Below, in pieces: positions 11,709-20,036 of a DNA stretch of 64,000 nucleotides. The position numbers and the translations under genes are program-made. Origin of the DNA: Bursaphelenchus xylophilus (taxonomy: Eukaryota; Nematoda; Chromadorea; Rhabditida; Aphelenchoididae); assembly GCA_904066235.2 (NCBI GenBank), contig CAJFCV020000006.1:6572001-6636000 (forward strand), written 5' to 3'. Below the pieces are notes generated by a model that was not told where the DNA came from, ran no database searches, and saw only the letters and a program-made list of their open reading frames with translations. How positions within the stretch are numbered: position 1 is the first letter of the stretch; every line of letters starts with the position of its first letter.

Positions 11709-12291
11709 AGTAAGACATTGGATGTCTTGAGGAATATCTGGCCTGGTTTTTGAGCCCTGATCCGCGGTTGACCCGCGCTCCCCTTCCGTGATCCGGGCGC
11801 TAATTTTGGCCGGTTATTTTTGGCCCTCATTTTGGCCCTACAAACTACAGGAGTCAAAAAGGACACCGATGCCTCACACCTGGTGAGTCACCTGCGAGGA
11901 GGCCTGAGGGCAGAACTTTCAGGAGGGTTCTGGAAGCTCCATAATTTTCCATAATTAGCGGCCACTGCAAACTACGATGGGCGCAGCACAGAGCACATGG
12001 GAATGGCCTCAAGATCACCAGTTGCCCCGCCCAGGATCAAGCACTATATAAGACGGCATCAGCGCCTCTGCCAGGACGTCCACCCAGAGGATAACCTCTA
12101 GGGTATTGTTTTGTAGTACTACTGTGTTTTGTTTTATTGTGTGTTTGTTAGCCGAGCTCGAGATAAAATATTGGCCATATATTGTGGGTTTTCCTTGTCC
12201 CTCCACTGCACTACGCCGTGTAGGCTCTGATACTTCAGAGCAAGATCCGCCGCGGTCTACTGAGACCGGAAACCCACCCCGCGTTTTAACT
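11709..12291 (+). repeat. 5' long terminal repeat
   Basis: 583 bp, repeated at 17150-17732. It contains a TATA box (TATATAAG at 12045-12052) that would start the element transcript inside the LTR. The left flank is CAAT. Confidence 0.95.
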
Positions 12292-12307
12292 GGTAGCAGC
12301 GAGTGGT
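12291..12307 (+). promoter_or_regulatory. Primer-binding site
   Basis: TGGTAGCAGCGAGTGGT starts with TGG at the LTR boundary, as expected for pairing to a tRNA 3' CCA end. The TGGTAGCAG start is like sites for initiator-Met-type tRNA; the exact tRNA is inference. Confidence 0.7.
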
Positions 12308-12435
12308 TGTCTATTATACCTCCAAGAGGTTTTTAGACAGTTAATCCGTACTCTTCGGAGTACTCGAGGTATCATCGCTTTCGACAGCGGTGATAAGAGT
12401 ATCATCTATAATTGTATTGTATTTTTAGATTCGTC

Positions 12436-14043
12436 ATGGAATCCGTCCCGACAGAGCAGCCGATGGGGCCAGGCCAGCCTGAACAGCCCGCCGCCGGGTC
12501 CGACCCCGTTCTCAAGCTGTTCGACCGGACCTGCGATTCCATACTCATGGGACGTCCGAGTCCCGACGACGTCAGGAAGCTGCTGGTCATCATGGTCGAG
12601 GATTGCCGAAAGCTCGCCACTTATCTAGCCCGGGAGCAGCGGGCTCGCGCTCTTTCGGAAACCCGAACTGCGACGATGACAGGAAAAGCTGAAAAAGGAT
12701 TGGTTAATGTTTGCAAATCCCTCAACGACATTGACACGATGGATCTGGGACTGGGGATGTGGTCCTCAGTCGTAAACAAGGACCTCCGAGATCTGAAAGA
12801 TCAAGTTGGTGGCATCAAATCGCTTGGGAACGCGGTTGAAGCCAATAAGAAGGTTCTCAGATCAGTTCGAGACAAACTTGATCAAGTCGCCTGCCAGAAG
12901 GGCAACGATGTGGCCAGGTTCGAGAAGTTGGAAGAAAACATCGCTGGAATCAGAGGACTGTACGCTGAGCAAGGTAGGGTTCTTCGCGAACTTCGGGCTA
13001 CAGTTGAAACTTTAGCTGGGGGCGCCGCGCCAGCTCAATCAGAAGCTGTTGGTCCTCAAGAGCAACTGGATGATGCGACTCGTCCAAGTTATTCCTGGGA
13101 TGATGTGCCAATCGAGTTGGCTGGTGAATCAGGCGACCAACAAACCCATAATCCAGCGAATGCTCCAGAGGAAGAGCCACCGATCATAGCAAGTCTGGAG
13201 TGCAACTCCCTGCTCCAGCCGTTCAACCCAAATGGATCGATGACTTTTCAAGAATGGCTGGAGAAATTCGAGGATTTCCGAGATCAGCAAGCGACGCCCT
13301 GGACCAATGATGTAGCCGTCAAGAAGCTCCGAATGTTTTTGAATGGCGAGCCTCGGGAGAGGCTGATCAAAATTGCTCCAGCGACCGCGCCAGCTGAAGG
13401 TGGGAATCAGTTTAAAAATTTTGAAGAAATTAAGAGGGAATTGTTAGAATCCTTCAATAAGGATGGAGGACAAGCAATTGCGAGAGCCGAATTGACTGTC
13501 TTGAGACAGCAACATGACGAGTCAGTTAATGCCTTTCTTCAGCGGCTCAAACGACTGGTTGCCCGACTTGACCCCGATATACCAGCTCCGATTCGGGAGA
13601 AGAGAGTGTTCGAGGAATTTATGTCACGTGTCCGTGATGACATTGCTAACCCGCTTCGACTGGCCGTGCCTGAAAACCTCGAGCAAGCCCGAGCTAAGGC
13701 CTTGGCCATCGAATCCGTCAATGCATCCAGCCGACTGCTTTCGAGGGACTCTATGGCGAATGGCTTCGCCACTATGGTGCAAGCTCTTGCTGGTGTCAAT
13801 GCCAATGGTAATAACAACAGCCCGAAAAAGGGCGCATGTTTCTATTGTGGGATAGAAGGGCACTTTTCTAGAGAATGCCGACAGAGGGCCCGAGAAGTTC
13901 AACAGGGTCAGGCCGCTTTTTACCGCCCCAGCGGCGGTCAGCATCGAGCAGGTGGCTTTCGGAGGCCGCCGAACCGTGAACGAGCATCGTCTTGGTGGAA
14001 TGATGAAGAAGACCGAAGTCCCAGGGAGTCGGTGACCTGTTGA
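12436..14043 (+). CDS. Gag polyprotein of the LTR element
   Basis: 535 aa, intact, ATG at 12436. The first 200 residues are helical and coiled-coil-like. Residues about 270-440 form a retrotransposon Gag domain (MTFQEWLEKFEDF, VKKLRMFLNGEPRE, LRQQHDESVNAFLQRLKRLV). Near residue 475 is one zinc knuckle, CFYCGIEGHFSREC, of the C-x2-C-x4-H-x4-C type, followed by an Arg-rich tail. It would form the capsid and bind the RNA genome. The frame ends at 14043 and overlaps the next frame by 4 nt in the -1 phase, where pol would normally be reached. Confidence 0.93.
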   Translation: MESVPTEQPMGPGQPEQPAAGSDPVLKLFDRTCDSILMGRPSPDDVRKLLVIMVEDCRKLATYLAREQRARALSETRTATMTGKAEKGLVNVCKSLNDIDTMDLGLGMWSSVVNKDLRDLKDQVGGIKSLGNAVEANKKVLRSVRDKLDQVACQKGNDVARFEKLEENIAGIRGLYAEQGRVLRELRATVETLAGGAAPAQSEAVGPQEQLDDATRPSYSWDDVPIELAGESGDQQTHNPANAPEEEPPIIASLECNSLLQPFNPNGSMTFQEWLEKFEDFRDQQATPWTNDVAVKKLRMFLNGEPRERLIKIAPATAPAEGGNQFKNFEEIKRELLESFNKDGGQAIARAELTVLRQQHDESVNAFLQRLKRLVARLDPDIPAPIREKRVFEEFMSRVRDDIANPLRLAVPENLEQARAKALAIESVNASSRLLSRDSMANGFATMVQALAGVNANGNNNSPKKGACFYCGIEGHFSRECRQRAREVQQGQAAFYRPSGGQHRAGGFRRPPNRERASSWWNDEEDRSPRESVTC

Positions 14044-15458
14044 CGGTTCAAGAAGCTCCCGAGAAGGAAGATCAGGTGGTGGAAAAGACCGAGAGGGAGA
14101 AGTCCCTTGAGTTGATGAGACAAAAGCATGCCAACCTTCTGAAGCTTCATTCCTCCTCATCGATTCAATCTCTACACCCGGTGAATGCCCTTGCATCGGT
14201 GATGTTTTTGGTCACCTGTCTAACTGTGGTCTCTCCTTCAGTAGGAGCGATCCAACCGATGATATGTCAGCATCAATTTGGCAGAAGACTCGTTGGATTG
14301 CCCGAGCCTCCAGAATGCCCACAAGTCAATGTCAAGCCAAAAGTTCGTCCGGCAACGCTTCTACTGGATATTTTTCGAGAGAATGAGCAAGTAAGTGAAA
14401 CGCCAGCTGAAGTATGTCAAGTGGTTCGGAGCCAAATTCGCTACTTCACGACGCTTTCAGGGGTTTATGTGGAGCAGCCAGCCAAGCCCATTAAGGAACT
14501 GGTCACGCCTGCGCAGTGTCGAGACATCCTGAGATCCAGGAGGTGTATTCATGGATCTCTGACTCCACAGAAGGACGGCTGGGCCACGTCCAACGTCTTC
14601 AAGAAGGACAGACCCTGGCCTTTCTTCGGAAGTTTTGGTTGGAAGTCCCAAACACTCAGGAATTGTATCACTTTTGGGGCTCATGTTCAGTACAACTCGA
14701 ACTCGCACGTATTGACGGCAACGGCCGGTGATCTTCAAGCATGCAACTACACTTCTGGAGAATGCAACCTCCAAGATGGATCAGCCATTCTCTGGAAGCC
14801 GAATCCTGCCCTGGATTGCCCTTTCATCAAGGTTGGTACGTTCTTGGGTCGTTTGTTAGGAAATGTTTGGCTCTCTGACAGCCGACAATTTGCATTAACT
14901 ATCAGCAATGACTCTGTGCCGTTTAAGTCATGCAACAAGACGCTGGTCAAGACTCCCCAAGGTTTCGCTATCCCGCTGAGCGCAGCCCGCGCAAAAAGGG
15001 GAACTAAGGTGGTCGCTAGCAACACATTGTCTGCCGAGCTACAAGGGCTGGAAGAAAGCATGATCCAGATCATTCAGCATAATTTCGAGAATGTTATGCA
15101 CCACATTTGCTTCGCCCACCAGAGCGCAGCCGCGCAATGGAAACTTTTGGCCGAGACGAACCCTACAGCTGTATTTCGTAAGTTATTACGAGATGATTAT
15201 ATTCATGCCACGATGCTCACTGAAAGCATAGCTGAGATCTACCCTTGTAGACCGATCGGAAAAGAGTCTATTCGACCAAGACCCGGTCCAAAAACCGGAT
15301 GCACCCGCTATATTCCCATAGACCTCACTGACCCCACCGACTCCTCGAAGTCGAAAGGGGCATTTTTGGACCCGATGACTGCCATTATCACTGAGAAGGC
15401 GGCTCAAAACCAGACGACGAGGGTTTCTTTGTTGAAACTCGAAGCCCAACCTTGTTGA
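14040..15458 (+). CDS. Envelope-like glycoprotein, ectodomain
   Basis: The open frame is entered in the -1 phase at the gag stop; the first ATG is at 14115. About 25 residues after it is a hydrophobic signal segment (ASVMFLVTCLTVVSPSVGA). About 390 residues follow with many cysteines, several N-glycosylation sites (NYTS, NDS, NKT) and a furin-like RAKR site near residue 320. There is no membrane anchor in this frame: the anchor is in the overlapping frame at 15452. The closest guess is a glycoprotein acquired by a retroelement, as in errantiviruses or elements carrying chuvirus-like glycoproteins; I cannot decide the fusion class. Host tissue and activity unknown. Confidence 0.75.
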   Translation: MTVQEAPEKEDQVVEKTEREKSLELMRQKHANLLKLHSSSSIQSLHPVNALASVMFLVTCLTVVSPSVGAIQPMICQHQFGRRLVGLPEPPECPQVNVKPKVRPATLLLDIFRENEQVSETPAEVCQVVRSQIRYFTTLSGVYVEQPAKPIKELVTPAQCRDILRSRRCIHGSLTPQKDGWATSNVFKKDRPWPFFGSFGWKSQTLRNCITFGAHVQYNSNSHVLTATAGDLQACNYTSGECNLQDGSAILWKPNPALDCPFIKVGTFLGRLLGNVWLSDSRQFALTISNDSVPFKSCNKTLVKTPQGFAIPLSAARAKRGTKVVASNTLSAELQGLEESMIQIIQHNFENVMHHICFAHQSAAAQWKLLAETNPTAVFRKLLRDDYIHATMLTESIAEIYPCRPIGKESIRPRPGPKTGCTRYIPIDLTDPTDSSKSKGAFLDPMTAIITEKAAQNQTTRVSLLKLEAQPC

Positions 15459-15718
15459 ATTTGTTGCTGCCGGATTGGACTGTCTCCCAAATATGGCTTT
15501 ATGCATGTGCTGTTCTGGTCACCTGTGACGTCATTGGAAGGGTACTGGGCACCTATTTTATTGCGAAATGGAACGCCGTGCGCCACTATGCCCGCCTGAG
15601 GCGAGAGCGCCGCAGGGAACGACGTGATCAGGAGATCATTCGGTCGTTTCGAGAGCTCGACGAGGGCCCGGTGTATCGAGATGTGGTCTCAGCCGTCAAC
15701 AGAATTGGGAAGGACTAA
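15452..15718 (+). CDS. Env membrane anchor and tail in -1 frame
   Basis: It overlaps the end of the glycoprotein frame and is shifted by -1. There is no ATG at its beginning; the frame is open further upstream, so it is most likely reached by a frameshift, splice or after a one-base lesion. It encodes a membrane helix (WLYACAVLVTCDVIG), then an Arg-rich stretch (RLRRERRRERRDQE) and an acidic tail. This is what the ectodomain frame lacks. Confidence 0.6.
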   Translation: MLNLLLPDWTVSQIWLYACAVLVTCDVIGRVLGTYFIAKWNAVRHYARLRRERRRERRDQEIIRSFRELDEGPVYRDVVSAVNRIGKD

Positions 15719-16262
15719 CGCGTTTTCTTTTCGCGCACTGTACATTTACTATGCATTACGCTAAAAAGGGAATAATGTCATTCTTTTTCAGAAACGATGA
15801 CTTTTCGCAAACCCTGGCTGGTTTAGAAACCGCCCCCGGAAAAACGCCCAATCCGGTGGTTTTTTCTTATTGATCCAGATCAAGACGATGTCCGCGCTGG
15901 TGATTACGTTCAGCTCTCCGACTTATGGCACCTCGAGAACCAAGAAGATCAAACAGCAGCCAAACCTTTTTCAAATGTCCCGAGGCCTACCTATCTTCTC
16001 CGAACTCGCGCAGGAGCACAAGACGGTCAAAACGGTCAGAAGACTCCGGAAATAATGGCACTCGTAATCAGGCGACCAACGAAAATCTCTGACAATATGC
16101 TCGTTATGGGACCAAAAATTTCCGACCCCGTCCAAGTGCCTGCGATTTTTTGGCCATATCCGCTGCCAAAGGCAACCGACTCTCTCTGGTGGATTTTAGC
16201 TGCAGCGAATTTAGAATATTGGACTCCAGAGCTCGCTCTTGAGTGCCAATTCTCATCCATAG

Positions 16263-17138
16263 ACTCTGAAATTCGATTTAGCCCAATCTTTCAGATTTAC
16301 AGAACGTCTGGTTTTGGCCATGGGTCATGCTTGTTATAATGACAATCCACTGAGCGCTGGAGATCGACCCGAACTCAAGAATTTTTCCAAGTTCCCGCGC
16401 TGTTCAATGGCAGCCCCAATTGCTTTTCATGAATGCTCAACGATGGAATCTCGCGTTCAGAAGTCCTTCACGAACCATGGTCAAGTCCATCAAGCTGTTG
16501 AACTACTGGAACAGCTGGCTGCGTTGTGTCCTGAAGTCGAGTCTGGAGAAGCCTCTGTCGTTGTACTCTCTCCATATGCAGCAGCCGTCACTGAGGTACG
16601 TTCCATGCTGCCTGAAGTCCTCCAGAAATTTCCGGCAATGCGAGTTCGCGTAGCAACCGTTGATCAGTATCAAGGACAGGAAGCCGAGGTCGCTTTCTTC
16701 ATAACTACTCGAACCGCGACGCAAAGTAAGAACGATTTTGCTTCATACTCCCCACGCACCACGGTGGCCCTCACAAGGGCGCGTCAAGCCTTAGTGATCC
16801 TTGGACGTCGCTCGTACATCAATCATCACGCCAGCATCGAGCTGCAAAAACTCCTGGAATACGCTCGCATTTCATTTTCTGTTTCATTTTTGTTTTCGAG
16901 TGCTTATTATTCCTATATCTTGCCTTTATACAGTCCCTTTATTATTGTCATGTCTGCATATTACCCTTCACACCATTTGATGTCAACGTCTCAAATGTTC
17001 CTCTCGATCGGCAATATTTTACATTTGCATATCTCGTTGCTCTGGCAATTCACAGTAATCACTTTTGTTCTACTTTCAGATCACCGCAAAACACCTTCAT
17101 CAGTACACCACTTCATCCCCGCGCTGGTCCTAAAATAA
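16263..17138 (+). CDS. SF1 (UPF1-like) helicase C-terminal fragment in LTR element
   Basis: The frame opens after an acceptor-like CATAG at 16258-16262. It shows the second RecA-like lobe of a UPF1/DNA2-type helicase: QSFRFTERLV (in place of QYRMHP), a DRPELKNF segment, VVVLSPYAAAVTEVRSML, motif V TVDQYQGQEAEV and motif VI RTTVALTRARQALVILG. The Walker A lobe is absent, so it cannot hydrolyse ATP alone. After about residue 200 the frame becomes hydrophobic and T-rich and may be read-through of non-coding DNA. It lies where a transduced host gene could sit, just before the purine tract. Known helicase families carry both lobes; the meaning of half a helicase here is open. Confidence 0.7.
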   Translation, partial: TLKFDLAQSFRFTERLVLAMGHACYNDNPLSAGDRPELKNFSKFPRCSMAAPIAFHECSTMESRVQKSFTNHGQVHQAVELLEQLAALCPEVESGEASVVVLSPYAAAVTEVRSMLPEVLQKFPAMRVRVATVDQYQGQEAEVAFFITTRTATQSKNDFASYSPRTTVALTRARQALVILGRRSYINHHASIELQKLLEYARISFSVSFLFSSAYYSYILPLYSPFIIVMSAYYPSHHLMSTSQMFLSIGNILHLHISLLWQFTVITFVLLSDHRKTPSSVHHFIPALVLK

Positions 17139-17149
17139 AAGGGTGGAGG
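17136..17149 (+). promoter_or_regulatory. Polypurine tract
   Basis: The purine-rich run ending AAAAGGGTGGAGG lies directly before the right LTR, the expected site of plus-strand priming. Confidence 0.8.
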
Positions 17150-17732
17150 AGTAAGACATTGGATGTCTTGAGGAATATCTGGCCTGGTTTTTGAGCCCTG
17201 ATCCGCGGTTGACCCGCGCTCCCCTTCCGTGATCCGGGCGCTAATTTTGGCCGGTTATTTTTGGCCCTCATTTTGGCCCTACAAACTACAGGAGTCAAAA
17301 AGGACACCGATGCCTCACACCTGGTGAGTCACCTGCGAGGAGGCCTGAGGGCAGAACTTTCAGGAGGGTTCTGGAAGCTCCATAATTTTCCATAATTAGC
17401 GGCCACTGCAAACTACGATGGGCGCAGCACAGAGCACATGGGAATGGCCTCAAGATCACCAGTTGCCCCGCCCAGGATCAAGCACTATATAAGACGGCAT
17501 CAGCGCCTCTGCCAGGACGTCCACCCAGAGGATAACCTCTAGGGTATTGTTTTGTAGTACTACTGTGTTTTGTTTTATTGTGTGTTTGTTAGCCGAGCTC
17601 GAGATAAAATATTGGCCATATATTGTGGGTTTTCCTTGTCCCTCCACTGCACTACGCCGTGTAGGCTCTGATACTTCAGAGCAAGATCCGCCGCGGTCTA
17701 CTGAGACCGGAAACCCACCCCGCGTTTTAACT
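17150..17732 (+). repeat. 3' long terminal repeat
   Basis: Copy of 11709-12291 with no difference seen on reading. It is followed by CAAT. Confidence 0.95.
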
Positions 17733-20036
17733 CAATCAACGCTGAAAAATGACCGACGTTGGATTTTCGGCGCCAAAAGGCGCCCTTAGGCGGATCTTAT
17801 GGAACAAGCGATACATACCGTCTTCTGTGGAATTTAATTCTCTACAGCATATCCAAGAATGAAAAACGTCACTGCTTTTCCGTCGACTTATACGTCAAAA
17901 AATGCAATTTTTACATTAACTTTGCCATATTTTTCAAATATTTACATTTTAAGAGCATTATTACAAAAATAAATTGGTACGCATTGGAGCTTGCATGCTG
18001 ACTGACTTTTTGCCCAGTTATCTTTCTCCATCTTCAAGAATTACGGAGCTGTTTGGTCCTTGCACCCAGCATAAAAATGCCGTAAGGGCGAATTTCAAAA
18101 AGGCGATAGTGCCACTGAACGTACTGTGCGCTGTCGGATTTAACCTTTTTTGTACACACGCAACTTATGAGCGCTTCGTGTACTGTTTGATTATGAGCCA
18201 AAATCATGCCGAAGCACTAACTAATGGGACTGTTAAGTCGGCAGCTTGACGTGTCAGTCACGCTGTCAAATTGGCGTAATTTTACCGCGTCCCGACATTT
18301 CTAGTCAGGGACAACTCGGGTCGCGACACTTAGGGTCAACGATACTGTTTAATATTTTCGCTTCGGGACTAGGAAAAAAGATTTTTTTTGGTGAATTTGA
18401 AAAATTTTTGAAATGTTTTCGCATCGGGACTTGGAAGAAGGATTTTTTGGAGAATTGAGTTTTATTTTTTTATTTTTTTAGAAAAGTAGTGTTTATAAGC
18501 GACGAGCAAATAAGAAAATCTTATCCATTGTTTATGTTTTTAACTGGATGCACGGGATTCTTAAAAATCAAATCGTACAAAAATTCCTTTTCCCAAGTCC
18601 CGAGGCGAATACATTTCAAAAATTTGTTCAAATTCTCCAAAAAATTGTTTTTTCCCAGTCCCGAAGCGAAAATATTAAACGGTATTGTTGACCCGAAATG
18701 TCGTTGACCCGAGGTGTCCCTTACCCGAAATGTCGTAGCGCCAATTTTACTATGCCAACTTGAGTTTGTTATTAATCTTTTAAAAAAAATCCATGCTGAA
18801 CTCACAAACAAGGCTATAGAATTCGATGACATTTCGGTTAACATAACATTATTACATCATGAGTTGTATGGCTTCAGGGTAACCAGTTGCTAAGAGATCG
18901 AGGGCATTGACAACATGTTTAGAAGAGCGAAAAGAACAAGAACGGAGGAAGATTAGGGAAATCCAAGCTCACGAACCAGTTCCATCCTGCCAATCCTTGG
19001 ATTTAGGGTGTTCCCTGATACAAAAGCTAGCTAAAGCAGACTGTGTGTAGCATCCAGTTCAACCCCTGTTTCCTTGCCAATGGCTTTTAAACTTTCCTTC
19101 CTAGTGATTTGAAAGTAATGCGAAGGAGAGTTAAATGTATTCAGAGAAGGCGCATTGTTATTATCACGTCCTTATCAGCCTAGACTGAAAAACCAGGACT
19201 TTTTGGAGTTCTTTCCCCATTACTCTTATTTTGTGTGCGTTTTACCTGAGTCCCAGCCTCTCGCTGTCCTCGTGTGAACCGAAATGTTTGCCAAAGGTAA
19301 GAGAAGACAAATTCTCGACAAAGCGCATATTTTTAGTCCTAAGAAACCGGAAAGCGGGCTCGTTCTTCGGGAATTGCGCGGAATACCTGATAAGGAGCTT
19401 CACTTGCTCTGCTCGACCTTATTTTGTATTCAGAATACCGGGACATTTCTCTAGAATAAATTCTGATATTTACAATACAACAAACGGGGATTTGCATATC
19501 ACAAGAGAAAAGGGGCTCTAAACATCAAACAATTTCAATTCAAAAATACATTTATGTTGTTTGTTCTGCATAATCATCACCTTTGTCGTGTCTGTAATAT
19601 ATTTTAATGTAACTTTTTCATCACGTTACAATTTTTATAAGAGTAATAAAAGGCAGACATCATTCCTACCCGGTCTTCTTGCTTTCCTCGATTTTATGTT
19701 TTCGATCCAGAAAGAATGGAATAATCCTGTTTATTCGACCTTATACCGCCTTACTCCATTCTCTACTTTTTCCAAAATCAAAACTTTTATCGTTGAAATT
19801 TATATTTAGGCTTACTACTTTAGGAAAGGTCAAGTCCCTTTTCCTCGTCATTTCCATGATTCATAACATTCCCTCAAATCTTTTGGGAACACCTCTGATA
19901 AGTTTGTTCCGATCGTGAGGGAGTGTTCAGTCGGGTCTTGAATTCGAATTCACTTAACGCGCATAACGTGTCATTCTCGCGCCTATAAGAGGGTTAAATA
20001 ATATTGTTTCCAGTGCCTTTCTCTTTTCGTCGTCCC
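17733..20036. other. Repeat-rich intergenic stretch
   Basis: Only the hAT-type insertion at 18286-18742 and the older repeat it interrupts are recognisable. That older repeat (about 18229-18285, TTAAGTCGGCAGCTTGACG) has relatives near 27230-27300 and 45267. Remaining open frames are short and unconvincing. Confidence 0.5.
18286..18742. mobile_element. hAT-type non-autonomous element
   Basis: 457 bp with imperfect terminal inverted repeats (CGCGTCCCGACATTTC and, inverted, GGCGCTACGACATTTC) and an exact 8-bp duplication AATTTTAC at 18278-18285 and 18743-18750. Long inner arms (TTTAATATTTTCGCTTCGGG) also pair. It sits inside an older repeat. Confidence 0.85.

Larger units (their letters stand above)
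11709..17732 (+). mobile_element. LTR retroelement with gag and env but no pol
   Basis: A 6,024-bp element is bounded by two 583-bp direct repeats that read identically wherever compared, and by a 4-bp duplication CAAT (11705-11708 and 17733-17736). LTRs run from AGTAAGAC to TTTTAACT, like gypsy-type ends. A primer-binding site follows the left LTR and a purine tract precedes the right one. Gag is Ty3/gypsy-like. The order is gag, env-like glycoprotein, a second short frame carrying a membrane segment, then the C-terminal half of an SF1 helicase. I find no protease, reverse transcriptase, RNase H or integrase in any frame, so replication would need enzymes in trans. Apparently identical LTRs indicate recent insertion. 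Confidence 0.9.

Noticed and set aside
14457..14774. Minus-strand frames inside env and gag
   Set aside because: They are shadows of the intact plus-strand frames, with no family features.
11709..17732. Assignment of the LTR element to BEL/Pao
   Set aside because: A 4-bp TSD, AGT...ACT ends and the Gag type fit Ty3/gypsy better; without pol the class stays an inference.
18286..18742. B-box-like GGGATT stretch in the middle of the 18.3 kb element
   Set aside because: There is no A-box at a suitable distance and the match is weak.
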